From SVQP01 sp045650025 (lineage in GTDB: Bacteria > Bacillota > Clostridia > Oscillospirales > CAG-272): 64,000 nucleotides of DNA. Below the pieces are notes generated by a model. That model was given only the letters and a program-made list of their open reading frames with translations, did no database searches and was not told the DNA's origin. Position 1 is the first letter of the stretch; the number at the start of each line of letters is the position of its first letter. The DNA lies in contig JAZRQR010000020.1 of NCBI GenBank assembly GCA_045650025.1, positions 12,119 to 76,118 on the forward strand, written 5' to 3'. This document shows, piece after piece, positions 59,211 to 64,000 of this stretch. Made by a program: the position numbers and the translations under genes.

Positions 59211-59822
59211 TTACATCAGCTTTTTGAGTGCCTGGCGAATGATCTCCTCCAGGGTCATCTGGTCTGTGGGCATGGATTTGAGCACGTTGGTCGCCTCGGC
59301 TCTCTGGTATCCCAGCACCATCAAAGCGTCCAGCGCCTCGCTGAGCTTTCCGCGCGCGGGCGCGCCGGACTTGGCAGAGGTTGCCGTTTCAGGGGCTGCG
59401 GAAAATTCACCGCCGTGCTCCTTGATCAGCTTATCCTTAAGCTCCAGCACGATTCTTGCTGCCGTTTTGGGTCCAACGCCGCTTGCCTTAGAAATTGCCT
59501 TGGTATCCTCGGTGCACACCGCCAGCGCGAATTTTTCGGGCGTCAGAAGCGACAGAATGGACATGGCTGCTTTGGGGCCTACGCCGGAAACCGTGATCAG
59601 CATCTGGAAGGAGGAGAGCTCGGTTTCATCAAAAAATCCGAACAGCTCAATTCCGTCCTCGCGCACGGCAAGGTAGGTGTAGAGCTTGGCAGGATTTCCT
59701 GCCGGGGGCAGCTTGTCATAAGTATTCTGGCTGACCGTCAGCTTATAGCCAACGCCGCCTGCATCGATCACGGCAAAGCTCATGCCCTTATGTGCGAGCG
59801 TACCGCTTACGTAATAGTACAT
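59211..59822 (-). CDS. ruvA: Holliday junction-binding protein RuvA
   Basis: A 203-aa tetrameric DNA-binding protein that holds the four-way junction for RuvB. The OB fold opens with MYYYVSGTLAHKG and GVGYKLTVSQNTY. Two helix-hairpin-helix motifs are in ITVSGVGPKAAMSIL and ASGVGPKTAARIVLELKDKL. After an Ala/Gly-rich linker the third domain (ALDALMVLGYQRAEATNVLK) binds RuvB. GGAG supports the ATG. A hairpin precedes it, which separates it partly from YfhO. Confidence 0.97.
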   Translation of the reverse strand: MYYYVSGTLAHKGMSFAVIDAGGVGYKLTVSQNTYDKLPPAGNPAKLYTYLAVREDGIELFGFFDETELSSFQMLITVSGVGPKAAMSILSLLTPEKFALAVCTEDTKAISKASGVGPKTAARIVLELKDKLIKEHGGEFSAAPETATSAKSGAPARGKLSEALDALMVLGYQRAEATNVLKSMPTDQMTLEEIIRQALKKLM

Positions 59823-59836
59823 AAAATCTCCTTAAA

Positions 59837-59860
59837 TCCCACGGGGATGCCCCCGTGGGA
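59837..59860 (-). terminator. Hairpin between YfhO gene and ruvA
   Basis: A perfect 10-bp GC-rich stem (59837-59846 with 59851-59860) with a 4-base loop stands just after the YfhO stop on the minus strand. The exit is ATTTAAGG without a good T-run, so read-through into ruvAB is likely. Confidence 0.55.
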
Positions 59861-59866
59861 ATCATG

Positions 59867-62704
59867 TTATTCTTGGGGTGGTTGTTGCTCCGGGAGTGCT
59901 TGCTGCTCGGCGGACTCGGAGGTCTCCTTTTGCGCTTCGGGCACTTTACGGGGTTCGGGGATGCGGAAGAACTCGCCGTAGCCGCGAATGCGACGCAGCT
60001 TGTCTTCAAAGATGATCAGCAGGAAGAATGCAGCTGTGGAAACGATGGTGACGGCAACGCCCAGCACCAGCTCCTTGGGGCAGTAGATCATCTGGATCTC
60101 GTGCTCGCCGGGCTGCTCGATATAATAGCCGACCAGAGCGTCAGCAAGCTCAATGGTCTCTACCTTCTGACCGTCGATCAGTACCTGCCAGCCCTTGTCG
60201 TAGGGAATGGTGGTGGTGATCAGCTGATTTTCCTTGGTGGTGGTAATGGTGCCGGGCAGGTAATCCTCGCGGTAATTCTCGGGATCGATCTGCACGTTGC
60301 CTTGCTGCAATCTGGTGATTGCTTCGGTAAATACTTCCATATCCAAAGCGTATACGAAGCCGTGCTCCAGATTCTGCTGGAGATAGAAGTTGTCGTAGTC
60401 GTTCTTGATGGTCAACTTGAGCTCCAGATCGGTTCTGTCAAAGTCGCCGATCGAAACGATTCTCCAGGTGTTGTTATCGCCCCACTTGCCTGCGGACTTG
60501 CCGTTGGCGGTCATGTTGACCTGTCTGGAATATACGGTGGGGAAGTAAACGAACAGCTCGGTGTTCTTCTCAATTCGATAATCAAACGTGATCGTACCGC
60601 CATCGCCCTTATACAGGTCGTGCTTGGCAGCAGAGCTCTTGGTAACGTCCTTAGTGTTCATCGAGACCTGCTGTTGCTCTACGAAGATCTGCAGCGTCTC
60701 CTCTTCGCCAAGCATCATGGAGATCATGGCGTTCATGCGCTCAAAGGGATTTTCGTAATCGTTGAGTGCAAAGTCGGCAAACGCATCGTCCACCGCGTAG
60801 GCAATGCTCATATAGTAGGGATTCTGGTAAACCACGTATTTGCCGTTGTCCAGTACGTTTTCCCAGTCGTCCTTATCATACAGGGGCTCGCCGTAATATT
60901 CGTCGTAATTCTTGTCGGTCATGATATACTTGATACCAAGCAGGGAGTCGCTCACGGGAGTCTCGCCCTGATACTGAGACCAGTGCGATTTGGAGGAGTA
61001 ACCCATCATGCGCAAGAAGTAGATGGTGTCTGCGTTGAGTGTGGAGGTGGAGTTGGAAAGACCGCGGATCTGCAGCGCAAGGTTATCGTTGAGCTTGCGG
61101 TGGTAGGTCTTTTCCATACGGTAGAAGGAGGTATCGTTTTCCTGTACGGTATTGATGATGGGTCTTACCGTATCCAGATAATCGTTGTAGTAGGAGTACT
61201 TGGTAAAGGTTACGTCCTTGTCAAGATCGTTGAGATCCCAAAGACCGCTGATATACATCTCGCCGCACACAAAGAATACAAGCAAGCAAGCGATCAGCTC
61301 TTTGTTTCTGACGCGTGGGAGTACGCAAACCAGGATGGTGTATACGATCAGACAGCCGATGGTCAGCCATACGGTCTGGAAGTCGTGCACCTTGATATAT
61401 TCGTTGTATTCCGCTTCGATCAGGGGCGCAAATTCCTGCAGGACGATCACGGCAAGTCCAATGATGGCAGCAATACCGATCATGGGCTTGCGGCTGACCG
61501 TGCGCATGTTGGTAAATGCACGGTAAGCCATGACGATCATATAGAAGCCGAGCATAAAGCTGTAACGGTTGTTGAGCCAGTTGGGCTTCTGGAAGCCGTG
61601 CCAGATCAGGTCGATCGAGCTGGTGGCAAAGCTGAATACGAATATGGTGATCAGAATTGCGTAAGCAACCTTTTCGCCCGTCTTGAACTGCTTGTTAAAG
61701 AAGAACATGGGCACCAACAGAAGCGTCAGCACACCGCAATAAACGAAGGGAAGACCTGCGGGACGAACCGTGTCGTAGGAGGAGGGCAGGAACTTGTAGA
61801 ACAGCTCAAGGAAGTTTAAGCGTGAGGTGAATGCCCAGTTGGGATCCGAGAAGTCGGTCTTACCAAAGGTCAGGGAGTAGTATGCCGTAAATACGATGAA
61901 GGCGGAAATACCGATTGCAATGACCGAGTAAAAGCCGATACGCAGGAAGGAACGAATGCCGTGGAATCTTTCCTCGTAGGGGTTGTTGCAGTGCTTGAAG
62001 CCCCAGAGGTACGCAAAGAAGTAAATAGCAACCGCGATACATACCATGTATCCGATATAGTAGTTACTGACCACGGTCAGGGTCAGGAAAATGACGAACA
62101 CCTTGTATTTTCCGTACTTGACCAGCTGCTCAATGCCGTACATTACCAGCGGGAACCAGATGACCGCGTCGATCCACATGGTATTGTTTTGCTGGGTAAT
62201 GCAGTAGGACATCAGGGCATACATGACGGAAAACGCGATCACGCCGATACGGTTGATGCGTTTTTCGGACTGATGCAGATAAAATGCCATGGTACCTGCG
62301 CAGAACGCAGCCTTTACCATAAACATGAACAAGAGTGCCTCACACATTCTGTCCTCGGGGAACAGGCAGACAAGATAGGAGAAGGGGCTGGCGATATAGT
62401 ATTCGTAAATACCCATAAACTCCCCGCCCAGGGCGCGTGAGAATGAGTAAATGATACTGGTATCTCCGTTGACCACAAAGTTGCGTAGCGCCTCAAAGAA
62501 ATAGACGTACTGACCGTTGAGGTCAAGCACCAGCACGCATCCGTTGCCGAACGGATACAAGCCTCTTGCCAGATACATCAAATATACCAGGACGGCAGGG
62601 ATCAGTGCGGCGATCAGAATATACCAATACTCCGAAAAGATATTGGTACATTTTCTTTTGCACTTTAAAAGTCCGTCTTTTGCTAATTCCGAATTCCACT
62701 TCAT
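59867..62704 (-). CDS. YfhO family membrane protein
   Basis: A 945-aa polytopic protein with about 13 helices over residues 25-560, then a large outer domain and a final helix near residue 895. LYPFGNGCVLVLDLNGQYVY with the D-x-x-x-Q motif and RALGGEFMG then YYIASPFSYLVCLFP are signatures of the YfhO family, which has a GT-C-like fold and takes part in glycosylating lipoteichoic acid or other envelope polymers. A Pro/Glu/Gln-rich tail ends the protein. It overlaps DUF951 by 4 bp. Confidence 0.9.
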   Translation of the reverse strand: MKWNSELAKDGLLKCKRKCTNIFSEYWYILIAALIPAVLVYLMYLARGLYPFGNGCVLVLDLNGQYVYFFEALRNFVVNGDTSIIYSFSRALGGEFMGIYEYYIASPFSYLVCLFPEDRMCEALLFMFMVKAAFCAGTMAFYLHQSEKRINRIGVIAFSVMYALMSYCITQQNNTMWIDAVIWFPLVMYGIEQLVKYGKYKVFVIFLTLTVVSNYYIGYMVCIAVAIYFFAYLWGFKHCNNPYEERFHGIRSFLRIGFYSVIAIGISAFIVFTAYYSLTFGKTDFSDPNWAFTSRLNFLELFYKFLPSSYDTVRPAGLPFVYCGVLTLLLVPMFFFNKQFKTGEKVAYAILITIFVFSFATSSIDLIWHGFQKPNWLNNRYSFMLGFYMIVMAYRAFTNMRTVSRKPMIGIAAIIGLAVIVLQEFAPLIEAEYNEYIKVHDFQTVWLTIGCLIVYTILVCVLPRVRNKELIACLLVFFVCGEMYISGLWDLNDLDKDVTFTKYSYYNDYLDTVRPIINTVQENDTSFYRMEKTYHRKLNDNLALQIRGLSNSTSTLNADTIYFLRMMGYSSKSHWSQYQGETPVSDSLLGIKYIMTDKNYDEYYGEPLYDKDDWENVLDNGKYVVYQNPYYMSIAYAVDDAFADFALNDYENPFERMNAMISMMLGEEETLQIFVEQQQVSMNTKDVTKSSAAKHDLYKGDGGTITFDYRIEKNTELFVYFPTVYSRQVNMTANGKSAGKWGDNNTWRIVSIGDFDRTDLELKLTIKNDYDNFYLQQNLEHGFVYALDMEVFTEAITRLQQGNVQIDPENYREDYLPGTITTTKENQLITTTIPYDKGWQVLIDGQKVETIELADALVGYYIEQPGEHEIQMIYCPKELVLGVAVTIVSTAAFFLLIIFEDKLRRIRGYGEFFRIPEPRKVPEAQKETSESAEQQALPEQQPPQE

Positions 62705-62925
62705 ATGCTGTTCTCCTCGTTATCATGGTGCCCGGACGTCGGGCTGGTAATGGATTTGATCGATTTTTCAAGCTTGATGCGGTCCACGTTCATGTCTCTG
62801 CCGCAGCCACGGCACACCACACGCACAAGGCTGCCCACGCGCATGACCGTAAAATCAGCGCAGCCGCAGGGGTGTGGCTTTTTGAGATGCAGGACGTCTC
62901 CCGTTTGTATTTTGATGATATTCAT
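62701..62925 (-). CDS. DUF951 family protein
   Basis: A 74-aa small protein with four cysteines and histidines in a zinc-ribbon-like order (KKPHPCGCADF and VCRGCGRDM). VMRVGSLVRVVCRGCGRDMN then VDRIKLEKSIKSI is the DUF951 pattern, found mostly in Firmicutes. The function is unknown; the fold and basic surface suggest nucleic acid binding. ATG 62925 has GGAG at a usual distance; another ATG is two codons upstream. First gene of an operon with YfhO, ruvA and ruvB. Confidence 0.9.
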   Translation of the reverse strand: MNIIKIQTGDVLHLKKPHPCGCADFTVMRVGSLVRVVCRGCGRDMNVDRIKLEKSIKSITSPTSGHHDNEENSI

Positions 62926-62992
62926 ATGCATTTCTCCGTCTGTCGGAAGGGGATTCCCGCCAACATTTTGTCAATTGCAGATAATCTATCCT

Positions 62993-63021
62993 ATTATACC
63001 ATAAAAAGCGTGTCTTGTAAA
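62993..63021 (-). promoter_or_regulatory. Promoter of the DUF951-YfhO-ruvAB operon
   Basis: On the minus strand TTTACA (63021-63016) and TG-G-TATAAT (-10 at 62998-62993) have 17-bp spacing. Confidence 0.85.
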
Positions 63022-63069
63022 CGATTATTCGGATAATATTATAAAAATTTTAAAATTATAAAATAGTAT

Positions 63070-63098
63070 TTGACACGCGCGCGAAAAAGTGTTATAAT
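63070..63098 (+). promoter_or_regulatory. Consensus promoter of ruvC
   Basis: TTGACA at 63070-63075 and TATAAT at 63093-63098 have 17-bp spacing, divergent from the promoter at 62993. Confidence 0.92.
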
Positions 63099-63141
63099 TT
63101 AGAATGAATTATTGTGGATACTTATTGCCGTAGGAGGTTTT

Positions 63142-63639
63142 ATGGTCATACTTGGCATCGACCCCGGACTTGCGATCGTGGGTTGGGGCGTCGTTTCATA
63201 CGACGGCGTAAAATTTAAAACGCTGGGATACGGTTCCATCCAGACTCCTGCGGGTACGCCTACACAAAAGCGCCTGGAAATGATCTGGCAGGGAATGAAC
63301 GAGCTGTTTGAGCGTTACAAGCCCGATCAGATGGCGGTGGAGGAGTTGTTCTTTAATACCAACGTCACGACCGGTATTACGGTTGCCGAGGCGCGCGGAG
63401 TGATTTTGCTCTCGGGTATTCAGCACGGCATCACGGTGGCGGAATATACCCCTTTGCAGGTCAAGCAAGCTGTTGTGGGCTACGGAAGAGCCGAAAAGAA
63501 GCAGGTGATCACCATGGTTACCACGCTGCTGGGATTACCCAAGCCCCCCAAGCCCGACGATACTGCCGATGCACTTGCCATTGCCGTTTGCCACGGACAC
63601 AGCGGATGCTCCCGCTTGGCAAACTACTATAACAAATAA
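63142..63639 (+). CDS. ruvC: Holliday junction resolvase RuvC
   Basis: A 165-aa RNase H-fold nuclease that cuts Holliday junctions symmetrically. The acidic residues are Asp in ILGIDPGLAIVGWG (residue 7), Glu in AVEELFFNTN and the final D-D in KPDDTADALAIAVCH. The basic YGRAEKKQV segment binds DNA. AGGAGG stands four bases before ATG 63142. ruvC is here separated from ruvAB by promoter and orientation, whereas many genomes keep ruvCAB in one operon. Confidence 0.96.
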   Translation: MVILGIDPGLAIVGWGVVSYDGVKFKTLGYGSIQTPAGTPTQKRLEMIWQGMNELFERYKPDQMAVEELFFNTNVTTGITVAEARGVILLSGIQHGITVAEYTPLQVKQAVVGYGRAEKKQVITMVTTLLGLPKPPKPDDTADALAIAVCHGHSGCSRLANYYNK

Positions 63640-63657
63640 ACTTGCAGGAGAAAGATT

Positions 63658-64000
63658 ATGTGGAGCTCTGAAAATTGGAAGGATTATGAATTACTTGACA
63701 CCTCGGACGGCGAGCGTCTGGAGCGTTGGGGCAAATATATACTGGTCAGACCCGACCCGCAGATCATCTGGAAGGGCGTTGCGGATCATCCCGCCTGGAA
63801 GCGTGCGGACGGTGTTTACCGCCGTTCCTCCTCGGGAGGCGGAAGCTGGGTGCATAACAAGCTGCCCGCATCCTGGAATATTTCTTACGGGAATCTCAAT
63901 TTCGTTCTGCGTCCCATGGGCTTTAAGCACACGGGTCTTTTCCCCGAGCAGGCGGCCAACTGGGATTGGTTCTCCGATCTGATCCGTAAGTCGGATCGCC
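63658..64000 (+). CDS. Class I SAM-dependent methyltransferase, N-terminal part (runs off window)
   Basis: The frame stays open from ATG 63658 to the end of the window, 114 codons. The start WSSENWKDYELLDTSDGERL, the middle RRSSSGGGSWVHNKLPASW and the segment NFVLRPMGFKHTGLFPEQAA are what I recall from the clostridial SAM methyltransferases related to rRNA methylases of the RlmI/RlmK type (Methyltrans_SAM). The GFKHTGLFPEQA-x-NWDW region precedes the SAM-binding domain, which lies outside. CAGGAG precedes the ATG, 18 bases after ruvC. Confidence 0.82.
   Translation, partial: MWSSENWKDYELLDTSDGERLERWGKYILVRPDPQIIWKGVADHPAWKRADGVYRRSSSGGGSWVHNKLPASWNISYGNLNFVLRPMGFKHTGLFPEQAANWDWFSDLIRKSDR

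Noticed and set aside
59855..61819. A 654-codon plus-strand ORF opposite YfhO
   Set aside because: No start signal and no recognisable domain; the opposite strand encodes YfhO with conserved motifs.

Overview
The window reads as a chromosomal segment of an anaerobic, low-complexity-envelope Firmicute of class Clostridia, most likely an uncultured gut member of the Oscillospirales/Christensenellales type. The evidence is indirect: ribosomal protein L27 carries the Firmicute-type cleavable N-terminus beside its protease Prp, HPr has both His15 and the regulatory Ser46, and there are MecA, DUF1836, DUF951, a SpoIVFB-like M50 protease, YkvA, YwaF and a PotABCD importer, with CCA-encoded tRNAs and sigma-A promoters of the form TTGnnn-17-TATAAT. 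No phage, plasmid, transposase or CRISPR locus was found. No taxon can be fixed from this sequence alone.

Layout. 1-5,563: end of an inorganic pyrophosphatase; an operon of a low-molecular-weight tyrosine phosphatase, a nitroreductase, a DUF5722 glycosidase-like protein and an isoprenylcysteine-methyltransferase-like membrane enzyme; an Fe-S aldo/keto reductase; a flavin split-barrel protein. 5,689-13,440: a Bcp peroxiredoxin, rhamnulokinase, a divergent PRPP synthetase, then rimM-trmD running into an O-antigen-ligase-like polymerase with two single-pass membrane partners. 13,608-18,473: HPr, then uvrC-rsmD-coaD and two tandem paralogous membrane proteins. 18,474-19,001: a gene-free stretch holding a nested inverted-repeat element. 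19,002-25,633: hydrolase, acetyltransferase, GH43 lipoprotein, EamA transporter, P-loop and nitroreductase genes, a Nudix hydrolase and an unusual flavin-barrel fusion. 25,765-32,027: a nine-gene accessory run ending in a radical SAM/GNAT/HD set.

32,252-41,058: rplU-prp-rpmA, glycerol kinase, an EEP-family phosphatase/nuclease, an AlaX-type editing protein and potABCD. 41,254-43,089: M50 protease, DUF1836 regulator and a membrane protein. 43,249-43,868: two tRNA-Leu genes followed by a puzzling 370-bp tract of tRNA-Leu 3'-end copies, hairpins and terminators. 43,987-50,894: YwaF, AEC transporter, family-4 uracil-DNA glycosylase, MecA, a DinG/XPD-type helicase and an aspartate aminotransferase. 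51,001-58,083: a TIGR01212 radical SAM gene overlapping a GH78 alpha-L-rhamnosidase, then two large secreted proteins. 58,127-64,000: ruvB, ruvA, YfhO and DUF951 on the minus strand, divergent from ruvC and a truncated SAM methyltransferase.

How the genes fit: the carbohydrate theme (DUF5722, GH43, GH78, rhamnulokinase, glycerol kinase, two exported beta-rich proteins) suggests a plant- or host-glycan scavenger. DNA repair (UvrC, RuvABC, UDG, DinG-like helicase) and translation (RimM, TrmD, RsmD, L21/L27, AlaX) genes are scattered among small accessory operons. The least explained parts are the tRNA-Leu tract (43,496-43,868), the tRNA-arm-like palindrome at 34,943-34,991 and the inverted-repeat element at 18,595-18,824.
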